Shown here piece after piece: positions 23,252 through 35,124 of a stretch of 64,000 nt of DNA. This DNA is from Silene conica (taxonomy: Eukaryota > Streptophyta > Magnoliopsida > Caryophyllales > Caryophyllaceae): assembly GCA_029255685.2 (NCBI GenBank), contig CM055313.2:73758641-73822640 (forward strand). Direction: 5' to 3'. The position numbers were made by a program, and so were the translations under genes. The notes under the pieces are model-generated. The model was not told where the DNA came from. It was given only the letters and a program-made list of their open reading frames with translations, and made no database searches. Each line of letters begins with the position of its first letter. Positions within the stretch are counted from its first letter, which is position 1.

Positions 23252-23823
23252 TGATGTGTGCATTTTATATAGACCTTTTAGGCCATATTAGCACGCATTT
23301 CCATGCTTATTCCGTAGTATTTTGCTACAAATGTCCCCCGAATAGTCCACTTCGATCGAGTACTTCTCAGCGCATGTTTCTTGCACTGCGCACTGAACTT
23401 CAAATTACTGTCTTTTCTTCGTTACTCGCTCAAATCAAGCATTCTTGGTTGCGTTGGAAAGCTAAGAGGATAAGCTTTTCATCTCCAATTGGAATCACCT
23501 GATTATCTATTGTAGAACTCGAGATATGGCTCTCCAAAGTAGGCACTAGCAAATTGAAGCTCTTCCTTTGCTTGATAGACTTTCATTGCTTCTATGCGCA
23601 TCTCAAAACGGTAGAAACAAGCTCCGACTCAACTCTTCTCCTAAATGCATGCATAAGGACATGTTTTAGGCTTGATTATGATCTTCTCCGGCTCATTTAT
23701 GCAATTAGCACAAGACAAACCAAAGTAGACTATTCGGGGGATATTTGTAGTAAAACACACAGGAATAAGCATGGAAATGCGTGCTAATACGGCCTAAAAG
23801 GTCTATATAAAATGCACACATCA
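23252..23823. mobile_element. Foldback element with about 100-bp terminal inverted repeats
   Basis: 23252-23352 and the reverse complement of 23723-23823 are nearly identical over about 101 bases, both starting TGATGTGTGCATTTTATATA. The 370-bp middle encodes nothing recognisable. It interrupts the copia protease after FVPS. Flanking bases (CCTAG on the left, TAAAT on the right) give no clean target duplication, so the superfamily is unknown; a Mutator-like MITE or a pair of inverted LTR ends are alternatives. Confidence 0.75.
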
Positions 23824-25008
23824 TAAATCATGATCGGTATTATGGTTTCCATCAAAAAAAATATTAGTAAATCTTAAGGAGAATTTTAATAAATAAGTTT
23901 GATGTACCCTTAATATCAACCAATATGAAAATGACATGTGGAAAAAATTAGATGTTTTAAGAAGTCTTTTAACTATATTATATAGTGTTTTTTTACAAAA
24001 CAGAATAATTAAAAATAATCAATTTACTAAGATCCTATTAATTCAAATTAAAAACTAAAATTATATTTAATATATGGCATTTTTCTAAATTGATTTATTA
24101 ATAAGGATGATGAGATCTCATTCTCTTGAAAACTAATAAATATTTTTCTTCTAACACAATGGAGATCAAAAGAATAATTAAAGTAAACACAATTTAAAAG
24201 ATTCAAGCTACGAGTAAATGTTTAGCTTAATATAGAAAATAACGAAAACGACTATATAAAAATGTAATTAAAAAAATATTATCAGATTTATACTTTAATC
24301 TTGTATTTAGCTTTGTTCTATGGACGTCGACCAATCAAAACCTAAAAGACAAGGAAGTAAAATAGCGAAACATCATTTAAGAAGAAGATATGGTTACAAA
24401 TGAAAGTACAAAGTAAAATCAAAAGAGTAAATTAACCAAATAAAAAACAAAGGGAGAAAAACATATGAAAAATAAATTAAAATTAATCAATAGATGATGA
24501 TGAATAAATAACAAAATAGATTATTCTTTCCAATCTTCTAATTTTAGGCACGGATAACCTGAAAAATAACAAAAAAAAATAGATTTCAATTAAAAAAATT
24601 AACAAATTAAATAAATTTGATGAGAATGAAATTTTAGTTCTCATATATATGAGATTAGATGAGCAATTAAATGATAACATTGATATGAGAAAAGATAAAA
24701 GGGCTTGTAACTCCTAAAGTAAGTAGTATAAAATTAAGTAAATAATTTAATTTAGTTACTTAATTACTACTCATGTTAATTAAGTTGAGAATAAATGAGA
24801 ATTTTTTTAGAGATTCATTGAGTAATACCTTTCATATTTTCAATTGCTTGAAATTTACGATAATATATTAATATGCAATATGTTGTGCATTTGTGAGTCT
24901 TTTTCTCATCGACATATAACATATGAAAGATGCTCAGGCTAACCTTTTAATAGTATTGAATAGATAGATATTATAATGATATGAATAATTAACATATTAA
25001 GTAGTACC
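23824..25008. other. AT-rich DNA, no gene seen
   Basis: Very AT-rich, with only short chance frames. Near 24945-24965 the text CCTTTTAATAGTATTGAATAGA resembles, in reverse, the 5' terminus of the Helitron-like repeats seen elsewhere in the window. Confidence 0.5.
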
Positions 25009-25022
25009 TTGTTTTCATTTTT

Positions 25023-25366
25023 TTTTTTTGCAGAAAAGCAAAGGATCTTTCTCATATATCATAATTAATTGAAGATACAAGACCCTGAACCAAACTACAA
25101 AGGAGACCAGAGTAGCCCCCTTCAAAAAAACCTTAAAAAAGGAAAAAAAAAAAGACCAGAAAAACACCCCATGTGAAAATGCGGTGTTGAAAAACTGGTG
25201 CAGTACTCGATGATAAACTATCAGAGTAATAGTTTACCAACAAGTACCCTAACAACTCAGCCCAACTAAGAAACTAAAGAAAAAACAACGTTTTTACAGA
25301 CTGAAGCTTAATAAAAGCCCAACAAAGAAGAAACAGACTCCTCTTCGTGAAACAGACTAAGAAACT
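25023..25366 (-). mobile_element. 5'-truncated LINE 3' end with 14-bp target duplication
   Basis: On the minus strand the segment ends CTTTTCTGC plus an A-run (a T-run at 25023-25030 on the plus strand), like plant LINE 3' tails. TTGTTTTCATTTTT is duplicated exactly at 25009-25022 and 25367-25380. The 344 bp hold only 3' untranslated sequence. Confidence 0.75.
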
Positions 25367-25862
25367 TTGTTTTCATTTTTATTTTCACTTTTATTTTTAA
25401 TTATTTTTTTCTAAATTGTTAAATGTTGATGTGATTTTTTTGTAAGTTACATTTTTTTGGGGATTTCTTAACTCATCAAATAGTTAATGTATATATAAAT
25501 ATTTAAGTTAAGATTATTGACGTCCTTTAATTTTCTTTATTTGTATGTTATTACAAAATGTGCAATAACATTTTTATAAGGAGTTTTAGCAGTCATTAAA
25601 TATTTTTTTTGAATAATTATATCAAATAATATATAATCCATGTCATACTAATTTGTCATGTCACATTAATAGTATGTAAGGCGGGATTGAAGTGACATTG
25701 TCTATATGGTATTTAAGTTTTACCCTTTTAATAGTATTTATAAATAGATGTGAAAATCATCAAAAAAAAAAAAGTCCCAACAATATATCAATCTACATAT
25801 AACATATGTAATTTCATTTGAAGAAATGAAATATATAAAATAAAAAATTTAAGGAAAACTTA

Positions 25863-26993
25863 GGGGGTGTTTAGTTGGGACATTTGAAATGGATTGGAAT
25901 GGATTTCATCCATTCAAGTGTTTGGTTGGAGCTTTTTGGAATGGAGTTTGATAGTCTAACGGGTTCTAAATCTATTCCAATCTATTGGAATCCCATACCC
26001 ATGTCTCAACCCAGGATTCTAACTCCATTCCACCCCATCCCGAGTTACGTATTTTCTATAAAACATTTTGTGTGAATTTTTTTCATAAAAAAATTATATG
26101 CGGATTTTTTTAATAAAAAAATTACGTATTTTTCATAAAACATTTTATGTAGATTTTTTTCATAAAATATTATATATGGATTTTTTTCATAAAAAAGTTG
26201 CGTATTTTTCAGAAAACATGTTATGTGTAGTTTTTTCATAAAACATTTCATGTGGATTTTTTCGTAAAACATTTTATGTGGATTTTTTTTCATAAAACAT
26301 TTTATGCGCATTTTTGTCATAAAAAAAAGTTGCATATTTTTCATAAAACATGTTATATGTATTCTTTTCATAAAACATTTTATGTGGATTTTTTCGTAAA
26401 ACATTTTATATGTATTTTTTTCATAAAACATTTTATGCGGATTTTTGTCATAAAAAAAGTTGCGTATTTTTCATAAAACATTTTATGTGGATTTTTTTCA
26501 TAAAACATTCTATGCGGATTTTTTTCGTATAACATTTTATGTGGATTTTTTTTCATAAAACATTTATGTGGATTTTTTTCATAAAAAAATTGTGTATTTT
26601 TCATAAAACATTTTATGTGGATTTTTTTTCATAAAACATTTTATGTGGAATTTTTTAGTAAAATATTTGATGTGGATTTTTTCGGTCTTAGAATAATTTT
26701 GCTATTGTCGTATTATATGAACATTAATCATTTGATTTTTATGGATTAATTTGAATTTTGGCTTTGTTGTTGTTAATTTTAATTCAGAATAATATAATTG
26801 CAGTTATCAATGATGAAAAAATGAAATAATTTGAAATCCATTCCAAATGTAAACCGAACAATAAGAATGACATTTACAAACCATTACGAGATCAAACCAA
26901 ACAAGCATTAATAAGTATGACATTCTAACTCCATACCTCCTTGGTATTAGAATCCATTCCATACCATTCCAATTGTTTGAACCAAACGGCCCC
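25863..26993. mobile_element. PIF/Harbinger-type MITE with internal minisatellite
   Basis: The left end is GGGGGTGTTTAGTT and the right end read in reverse is GGGGCCGTTTGGTT; TTA flanks both sides (25860-25862, 26994-26996). Further in, both ends carry GGAATGGA-type words in opposite orientation. The centre is a long tandem repeat (separate entry). No transposase is present. Terminal sequence and TTA duplication fit the Tourist/Harbinger group. Confidence 0.75.
26050..26690. repeat. Minisatellite inside the MITE, unit about 27 bp
   Basis: CATAAAACATTTTATGTGGA followed by a T-run repeats about 20 times with variation. The ATAAAACATTTTAT core is nearly palindromic, so single strands could fold repeatedly. 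Open frames on both strands here are repeat artefacts. Confidence 0.85.
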
Positions 26994-27056
26994 TTAGAAT
27001 GAGTGGAGAAGAAGACAAGCCATAATAAAATAAATTGAATGTGGCATTATTATTGT

Positions 27057-27121
27057 AATTAGTATTATTGATTATTATTATTATTATTAATAATTATTAA
27101 TTATTATTATTATTATTATTA
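27057..27121. repeat. TTA microsatellite
   Basis: An almost pure ATT/TTA trinucleotide run with two TAATTA interruptions. Confidence 0.85.
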
Positions 27122-27540
27122 GTCATATGTGTCATTGACTTGGGCCAATTATTCACATGTGGAATTGACGTGAAATTATTTGTCTCGAGTGACATTTACG
27201 TGACTTTTTGAAAGCTGGCGTGGATTTAACGCATGACATTTAGGTGACATTTTGTAGGTAGCCTTTTAATATAGTTTTATAAATATTTGTATTTTTATAA
27301 ATGGCAGAAAAAGTATAATTATATGGTATTCATTTGTTGCATAAAATATTTTAACAGTAAACATCGATATTTTATATCTATTAGAAATTTTGATTTTTAA
27401 TTGTTATTTAATTTATCTAGAAATTCAAAAGCTCATTTAATGTTTGTTATGCTATTTACATTTACTGTTTTTTTAAATAAGCAATAATGACGTGGCTTCA
27501 TGTCATGTTTAATAAGTGACGTGACTTTATTTAAATACTA

Positions 27541-27594
27541 GGTGGCATTGTCTACGTGGCATTTTAGATCACCCTTTTAATAATATTGTATAGA
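27541..27594 (-). mobile_element. Helitron-like 5' terminus (minus orientation)
   Basis: Read on the minus strand it begins A/TCTATACAATATTATTAAAAGGG, the TC start and A-rich text typical of plant Helitron 5' ends. Similar words (CCTTTTAATA near 24945, 25725 and 27262) show that several degenerate ends of one family lie in this region. The matching 3' end was not found. Confidence 0.35.
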
Positions 27595-28789
27595 TTAAGC
27601 CTAAAGTTCTAAATATTGAACAATTTAACTCCATTAAATTCAATTCGGACGCTTTCAGTCTAAAACCAGGGCTTATATCGTCAATAATTGGCTTAAAATT
27701 AAAAGATTTTTACTTTGTACCAATACGTATGGAGTAGTAAACTATTTGCACAAATGATTGCATATAATTAAATTTAGATCAAATTTGATATTTTTAATTA
27801 ATAAAAATATATAAAGGACGAAACTTAAAAATACCAAAATAAAATTAGAAACTATCTAATAAACTACAAGTATATAATACCAATAGAAAAAAAACAAAAC
27901 ATTAAACCAAATAAATAGCATAATATCAAATTTTATATTCCATCAAAATAATCGAAACAACAAAAATGATATAAATTAAAATTCACACTGATGAAGAAGT
28001 ATTTTATTGTAAAAGTATTCTTATAGTCGTTACTCATTATTCCATTTTAATTACAATCAATACAGTTTATCTACTATGAAAATTGTAAAAGGGGTTAGGT
28101 TGAGTGTAACATTTTTATAATTATGACAAATTCAGAGAAATAAAATACTTATAAACTACTTTTGTACTCGTATATCATAGTATTTACTTCATGGCGGCAC
28201 AAATAATACAATCGATTAAAACTAAATTAATTTTTGGGTCAGTCATGTTGGGTTCCAGGCCACTTAAATTAGTTCTATTTACTTTGATAATTGGTACGGT
28301 TTGAATGGATAGGCAGGGAGTCCCAACTCTTCACTTATTGGCCCAACTTTTCATTTATTGAGTAATTTATGAGAAAATTTGGTAATCATTTAAGACCGGC
28401 CCAAAACTCAGGGGGGGCCTGGCCCCGCGCGCGGGACAACAGAGGTCCGCCTCTTAGCGTTTTACAAGGAGTTGTAGGTAGAGGAGTTTACTTTGGAATT
28501 TTGTTGCGACGTGAGTTTGTCCTTTCACAGAGGATTGTAGGTGGAGAAGTTCAATTTAGATTTTGATGATGTTTTAATGGTTATTGCTATTATTGGGTCT
28601 TTGGGCTACATCTTGAATATATGTAAAATGTCTAGGCTCAAACAGATAAAATCATTGTATAATAGTATTGGGCCTTTGGGCTCCGTCTTTAAATTTCTAT
28701 AACCATTGTAAAATGGCTCCGTCTTCAATTTGTTGGGTTGTTATCATTATATCGGACCTCTAAGGACGATCAATAATCGTTTATTTTGT
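27595..28789. other. AT-rich intergenic DNA, no gene seen
   Basis: Mostly AT-rich. A short GC-rich patch (28397-28445) lies in a 65-aa chance frame. No domain, RNA gene or repeat border was recognised. Confidence 0.4.
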
Positions 28790-29204
28790 TTTATTGTTTT
28801 ATTTACAAATTTATTATGAAAAGATTTGTCAGAATCGATTTTTATATCAGTTTCATTTTCTGTAATATATAAAACTTAATTATCTTAATTTGGGTTTTTT
28901 TATAATTTAAATAGCTTAAATTACTTACATTTGTATGTTATGATTTCATTTTTTATCTATGACTTAATTGTTTCATTTTAAACATGTCTTAAATTTGTTA
29001 ATCTTATTAACATTATCATGTGTACTTACATAACTTAAGGTTCTCAAGCTTGAATGTTATAATTTCCGTATATATATTTTAATATATACAATGATATTAT
29101 ATTATTTCTTTTTTATTGCTATATAATAAGTAAAATGTATATATGTCATCTTTGCAAGTAATAAGTGTACGCAATCCCGTGATTTTTCACGGGTATTACA
29201 CTAG
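28790..29204 (+). mobile_element. 3' part of a non-autonomous Helitron
   Basis: The end shows the Helitron signature: a hairpin CCCGTGA-TTTT-TCACGGG (29176-29193), seven bases, then CTAG followed by host T (29201-29205). The preceding 400 bp align with the 3' part of the element ending at 40023. The 5' end was not located. Confidence 0.65.
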
Positions 29205-29229
29205 TTTAATTCTAAATACGGGTTAGCAA

Positions 29230-29550
29230 ATCAAAATTTCTGAGATTTTCTTTTTAGTTTATTAAAAGTACGGTTTACCGGATCAAATATTATGGAAATT
29301 ATTTTGCTGAAGTATATTAACCATTTAACAAATCAAATTTTTAGTGATTTTTTTTAATTTTACTATATTTACAGTTTTAATCAAATATTCTGAAATTTCT
29401 ATTTTATTTTATTATATTTACGATTTTCATCAAATTTACTAAGATTTTTTAAATTTTTAGTATATTTACAGTACTAATCAATTTTTCTGAGATTTTTTTA
29501 AATTTTAGAATATTTACGTTGTTAATCAAATTATCCCCATTTATTTCCTT
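29230..29550. repeat. Degenerate AT-rich tandem repeat, unit about 60-70 bp
   Basis: Units containing TATTTACRGTT, AATCAAAT and TCTGAGATTTTTTT recur about five times. Non-coding. Confidence 0.6.
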
Positions 29551-29687
29551 TTTATTTAAAATCATTCTATCTTGCTTAAGTTAATTTATCATCATGGCCA
29601 TTAATATTTTGAAATTTTGGATTTATAGGGCATGGTTTGTCAATAGTAACTCATAATTATCGTGATTGTTAGTCACTATATTTTGAA

Positions 29688-29879
29688 CACAAATTCTTAC
29701 TTGCAACGGCACTATCCGTCGCAAGCTTGTGACGGATACCGTTTACTCTCACAAAATACCCACTTTTTCTCTCTTTTCAACACTATTCATGTGGTCCCCT
29801 TTCTCAACTAACTCATTTTATATCCATTTTATCTCACAAAATATTCGTCACAAATGGTGACCCGTCGCAAGCAACACTT
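29688..29879. mobile_element. 192-bp MITE with imperfect inverted ends
   Basis: Ends containing CTTGCAACGG and, in reverse, CTTGCGACGG, with further inverted TTGTGACGGATA / TTGTGACGAATA, enclose a short pyrimidine-rich middle. ACTATATTTTGAA is present on both sides (29675-29687 and 29880-29892), consistent with a target duplication. The superfamily is unclear; a 9-bp duplication within that 13-bp match would fit Mutator. Confidence 0.6.
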
Positions 29880-30024
29880 ACTATATTTTGAAATGTTTGA
29901 TTTGAATTAAATGTAAATCCTCGTGTGAATTTTTATAAATTAACTAGTTTAGAACATGTGCAAAATTGCACGAGCATATATAAATAATATATAAAATTAA
30001 GGCCCTGTTCTTTCTTGCTTTTTA

Positions 30025-30235
30025 GAGCTGAACTGAATTGAGCTGAACTAAATGGGGTTGAGTTGAGCTGAACTGAACTGAACTGAACTGAGCTGAGCTG
30101 AACTGAATGGGGCTGAGCTGAGCTGAACTGAACTCAACTGAGCTGAGCTGAACTGAATCGAGTTGAGCTGGACTGAACTGAACTGAATTTAATCGAGCTG
30201 AACTGGACTGAGCTAAATGAAGCTGAAATTAATAG
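30025..30235 (+). repeat. GCTGAACTGAACTG minisatellite, left copy
   Basis: Five-base words (GAACT, GAGCT) repeat with little order. The same words recur in direct orientation at 34470-34620 just inside the other terminus, so they are subterminal repeats of the element. Confidence 0.8.
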
Positions 30236-30556
30236 AAATAACTTAAGTTTTATAATAATAATATAAAAAAATGTTTGATTAATACAAATTTGCGATTTTT
30301 AAAAAAACAATTATATTAAAAAATTTTAATTTTTAGGTTTTTTTGTAGTCAACTCTAATGGACTTTGTTTTTTTTCTTTTCTCGTGTTTTAAAATTAACA
30401 AAAGAAACATTTGAATATTTTATGTCTAAACATTAATTATTTTTGTTATTATCTAAACATTTTACGTCTAAATGTGGTAAATGTGGCATGTATTTCATTT
30501 TTTTTATTATCTAAACATTTTACGTCTAATCATTAATTATTTTTATATATAAATGT

Positions 30557-30932
30557 TTGTAGGTAAATATTATTTGGTCGATTCAGGATAGCCAAATACA
30601 CTTGAGTATTTGTCTCCTATTAGCTATCCAAACGTGAGAAACTATGTGCTTGAATATAAGCATGCATCTCCTAGCGGAATATTTGAACATTGTAATTATC
30701 GACATTCATCTTTGAGGATGACAGTTAAAATGGCGTTTGGTTAGCTGAACATACAGAAGGTGGAAGGTGTTAAAAAACATGCCACAAATGACAACGAAAT
30801 ATCAAATGTCAATTATCGTATCCGCTTTTACACTTCATAATTGCATTCGGATGCATAAACTTGGTATTCCACTTATACAACATCAAAGTATTCAAGGAAT
30901 AACAAATTCAAACATGGATGATAAATAACGGA
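30557..30932 (+). pseudogene. Degenerate PIF/Harbinger (DDE_Tnp_4) transposase fragment
   Basis: With one frame change the plus strand reads GKYYLVDSG, stop, PNT, then a block ending CNYRHSSLR, a degraded AFG(stop) motif, and, in the next frame, MPQMTTKYQMSIIVSAFTL followed by HNCIR. This matches the C-terminal half of plant Harbinger transposases, including the second catalytic Asp in the DSGYP motif and the LHN-x-IR motif. Stops replace Tyr in DSGYP and Trp/Val after AFG, and a frameshift falls near 30767. The N-terminal half is missing. Confidence 0.75.
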
Positions 30933-31832
30933 ATAAATTCATGGACAAAGTTCGAAAAGAAATTGCAAAAAAAAAATAGGGTGTGATATTGGTGTCCATA
31001 ATGACCTCGAAAATGAAGCACATACATCAAGATGATACGGAAGTCAATAACGAAGCAACATAGATGATGTCTTTGTTAATGATATCTATATTTTCATGAT
31101 TATGTGTAAAACCCCTCGCGAAAGCGAAAATATAAACATACAAAAAGTACTAAAAATGCAGCGGAATTTAAACTTTTTAAAGTAAACAACATGTGAGAAG
31201 TCTTAAACTGAAACGGAAACTGAAACAAAACAAAATAGATAAGTAACAGTTCTAAGTATCAAAAACAATTATGTACAACAGCCTAGGATGGAACATCCCT
31301 ACAGGCACCAAAACAACTGTATCAAAAGTCTAAGAGTCTAGCTAGGCGATATATAAAGGTAAGTTATATGATGACAACAGGATCATCACTCGCTAGCCCT
31401 CTCGTAACCCTGCTCCAACCTGCATGTACCTACATACATGAAAACATGTACGCCACAATCAGTGGGGAGTGACTAGAGTTCTCCTAGCCACCTTTTGTGA
31501 CAACACGTAACACATAAAGTAATACAGAATACTCCAACATATATAAACATGTGAAGCATAAACATCTCATCAACTGTTCTCATACTATCATGCAAACTCT
31601 AATGCCGGCTCTCAACCAACTTCATAAACTGTTAGGAAGGAGAGCCGGTTTCCCTACTGGTTACCCAGTCGGGGGATCTTTCAATCCAACTATTTATGAA
31701 ACCGAACTAAGAGTCATCCAATGCCTTGGATGATCAAACCACAACTTAACAAACAATCATATACTCATCATTATCAATATCTATATCTGACACATACCAA
31801 CTCAAGGCAAGCAGATAAAATCAGCAAGTAAA

Positions 31833-32393
31833 AGGTTCAGCGGTCAACTTAAGACATAACCTAATACCAAAACATTCAGCAAGTGTAAAGGTTCAGCGGT
31901 CAACTTAATAGATAACCTAAACACCAAAACATTCAGCAAGCAAGGACTCAGAGGCCAACTTAAGGCATGGACCTGCCAATCAGCAAGACACTAGACTCAG
32001 CGGCCAACTTAAGGCATAGACTAGCATCCAAAAGTAAAGGACTCAGAGGCCAGCTTAAGGCATGTCCCTTCACCACATCACAAGGTACTAAACTCAGAGG
32101 CCAGCTTAAGGCATGTTCTAGCACCAAACATTTGCACTCCGGGCAAGGTGTCAGTTCCTTAGCTACCCCGTTGTGCAGCTGCTCTACTCGTCAGGCTCAG
32201 AGGCCAACTTAAGGCATGTTCCAACGCGATCACTATCAAACATGTCTGGACTCAGAGGCCAGCTTAAGGCATGTCCCAGACACGACAAACATACACATAT
32301 AGGGCTCAGAGGCCAGCTTACGGCATATCCCCATATATGACAAACAACTCACGTATTAAGTTCAGAGGCCAGCTTAAGGCATAACTTAATACG
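31833..32393 (-). repeat. Ten-copy array of hairpin units with variable complementary arms
   Basis: A core near CAGAGGCCAGCTTAAGGCAT recurs at 31838, 31894, 31949, 31998, 32044, 32095, 32198, 32253, 32307 and 32363. Its flanks differ between copies yet are complementary within a copy: AGGTT/AACCT (twice), CTAGACT/AGACTAG (one mismatch), AAGGAC/GTCCCTT (one bulge), GGTACTAAAC/GTTCTAGCACC, GTCTGGAC/GTCCCAGAC, CATATAGGG/CCCCATATATG, and CGTATTAAGTT/AACTTAATACG (11 perfect pairs). Copies at 31943 and 32190 are weaker. Inside the core GCC/GGC becomes GTC/GAC in copy 1, again paired. Function unknown. Confidence 0.85.
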
Positions 32394-32684
32394 CATCAAT
32401 ACAATATCAACCAAAGTCTATGAACTAATCTATAGTTCTACTTTTCTTAACTTCTAATCAACACTTAATTGACCCCGGGAACTAAGTTGAGGGAGAGCCG
32501 GTTTCCCTTTCGGTTACCCGACCGGGGGGTCTCTATACTTACTCCATTCCCGAACCCAATATAATGTTGCCCGTCCTCCGGGGACCTCATAAACATACCA
32601 CGGGTATACAAAACAAGTTTCAATCAAAACCGATTAACCGTTTGAAAGTTACGAATGAATTACAATTTCAAAATAGCTTACAGG

Positions 32685-33040
32685 GGTCCCCAGCCGGTCG
32701 GCAGGCAGCCGGTCGGCCGGCTGGTGACCTTCTCAGCCTTCCCTTTCTCTTTTGCTCAAAACATCACAAGGACTCCCAGCCGGTCGGCCGGCTGGGAACC
32801 CCATTCCCTAGCCTTTACTAAAATCGCAACCCAATCCCAATTGTACTCCCAGCCGGCTGGCAGGCGGCCGGTCTGCCGGCTGGGCTCCCATCTACCTATA
32901 GTTTTCGCAAAAACACGCATGACACAAAGGGCTACCAGCCGGTCGGCAGGCAGCCGGTCGGCCGGCTGGCAGTCCAAGGCCAATTTCTCAAAAATACGAA
33001 AAACACGCAAACGCACTCCCAGTCGGTCGACCGGCTCAGA
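32685..33040. repeat. Array of GC-rich palindromes in the solo LTR
   Basis: Palindromes built on CCAGCCGG/CCGGCTGG occur at 32685-32729, 32775-32796, 32848-32884 and 32935-32969, with a decayed one at 33019-33037. That at 32775-32796 is a 9-bp perfect stem with a four-base loop (TCGG). They stand out from the AT-rich surroundings and are spaced 85-90 bases apart. Overlapping frames on both strands are artefacts. Confidence 0.85.
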
Positions 33041-34169
33041 GAGTCTGTAACGAAAATCGCACTTTTCCAATCCTTTTCAAACTTCACTAATCGACCTATA
33101 AACTTCAATAAACACTACAAGTATGATTTACCCAACGTTATAAACATCAAATATCACTATCCTAACAGCATACAAATCCCATAACAATCCTCAAATGATT
33201 ATATAGAGTATCCGTCGCAAAATGTGCAAATTTCAGAAAAACAACATATGATCTTAAGAACATCAACAAGCTTGAATTCAACACAATAACACATTCCTAA
33301 ACATGTTACTAAGTCCTTTAAGCATTATATTTCAACAAAATCAGAAACTAAACACAAGAACACAACAAACTTGCTAATATACACATAAAGGCCGAGTTAT
33401 CTCATTATCGTCACCTTTACTTAGCGAAACCTTCAAAATCTTGTTCAATAATCATCAAGTCCTCTTCCGGGCTAACACAAACACCGCCTAAAACAACAAA
33501 ACATCACAACTATCACGAATTTCGAATTAACTCAAACAGGCCAAAATTTCAACTGTCATAAAATGCAAGATTGATTACCTTAAAACGACGGGCTCGAGAC
33601 AAGGAATCCGTGGCCGCGAAAATCGTCTCAATCGGATAAGAAACGAAGATTCTATGAGCATTTTAAGATTGAAGGAGAAATTTATAAAAATGGTGTTTGT
33701 TGTTGTTTGCAAAATCTGAAAATTGAAATGAAGGAGTGAGTTAGAAGATGGTGGGGTTAGGGTTTTGTGAGGAAAAAGAGGGAAAATGGGTCCATTAACA
33801 AGTTAGGCCCATAAGACAAGTTTTAAGACGGTTTAAGCTAAAAACAACGACTTAAGGTAACTATAAACTTAAGACGATATAAATATTTCTGAAATATGAA
33901 ATTAAATGGCTAAGACGCAAATTACGCAATTAAATGAAATCTTATTTAAATCCTTTAAAAGTACTCTCACATAAATTCATCAGTTATTTAAATGAAATCC
34001 CAAAATTTACGAAATATAAATTATTTCTCGAGCTTGAACTTAAAACCTTTAAATATTGTTTACGAAAATGCGGGATGTTACATTATGAATTACGATTGTG
34101 TTAACAAATATTATTATTTGAATGTTATCAAATTTTACTTCTCAATTACATTTTCTCTACTCTCATGTT

Positions 34170-34460
<291 letters not shown>

Positions 34461-34654
34461 GTGATGTACTTAATAAAGTTGAGCTGAACTGAACTGAAAT
34501 GAATTGAACGAAGCTGAGCTGAACTGAACTGAACTAAACTAAACAAAACTAAACTGAACTGAATGAAGCTGAGCTGAGCTGAACTGAACTGAACTGAATA
34601 GAGCTGAGTTGAACTGAAACGGGCTGAAAATAAGCCAGAAAGAACAGGGCCTAA

Positions 34655-34994
34655 GTTCTACATTGTATAATAATGACTTATATTACATGTGAGATATGTG
34701 CTCAATAAATAAAATTTGAGTATTTTATAGTGTTTAACTACTCAATTAGTGGAATATATAACCAATTGTATAGATCTGGTAGTATAAATTTGTAGTTGTA
34801 TAGACTTATAGCAAATGACTTGAGCTTATACGTATGCACATTTTACAAACTTTTTTGGAAAGAATATGAACGCTTTTATAAATAAAAAAAGATAACTCAA
34901 AATATTATATTGAAACTAAAAAATAATACATATTTTAGGTTTAACACCTAAAAAATTAAAATGTAAGTCGAAATTTTTAAAAGCTCAAAAAAAT
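34655..34994. other. AT-rich DNA, nothing recognised
   Basis: No frame, repeat border or RNA motif could be supported. Confidence 0.4.
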
Positions 34995-35003
34995 TGCATA
35001 TAA

Positions 35004-35124
35004 CCGAAAATGTCTTAGTCTAGTGGTAAAGACGGAGGTATTGTGGACAATAAGTCCATGGATCGAATCCGCCCTCCCCTATTGTAATGCGACTAAGTGC
35101 GTGCTCCGTTGAACAAAAAAAAAA
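35004..35124 (+). mobile_element. tRNA-derived SINE with 9-bp target duplication
   Basis: An internal promoter is visible: A-box-like TAGTCTAGTGGTAAAG (35019-35034) and B-box-like GGATCGAATCC (about 35060-35070), followed by a short body and an A-run. TGCATATAA is duplicated exactly at 34995-35003 and 35125-35133. At 121 bp with an A tail and duplication it is a SINE, not a tRNA gene. Confidence 0.8.

Larger units (their letters stand above)
31105..34082 (-). mobile_element. 2978-bp solo LTR (probably chromovirus-like gypsy)
   Basis: The segment starts TGTAAAACCCC and ends GATGTTACA, and TTATG is duplicated on both sides (31100-31104, 34083-34087). No primer site, gag or pol lies inside and no second LTR is present, so it is a solo LTR left by recombination. 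Read on the minus strand it begins TGTAACATCCC, like many Tekay/Del chromovirus LTRs, so sense is probably minus. It contains two unusual repeat arrays (separate entries). Confidence 0.8.

Noticed and set aside
26045-26604. Overlapping frames on both strands rich in Phe, Met and Lys
   Set aside because: They are translations of the 27-bp minisatellite and appear on both strands; no start context or domain.
31833-32393. CRISPR array
   Set aside because: Regular repeats are present, but spacers are not unique: arms are complementary within units, and the context is a plant LTR.
32564-33070. Overlapping frames with repeated PAGRQPVGR-type text on both strands
   Set aside because: They come from the GC-rich palindromes, which read open in several frames.
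35004-35124. Possible tRNA gene
   Set aside because: The A and B boxes are present but the rest does not fold as a tRNA, and an A tail with a target duplication shows a SINE.
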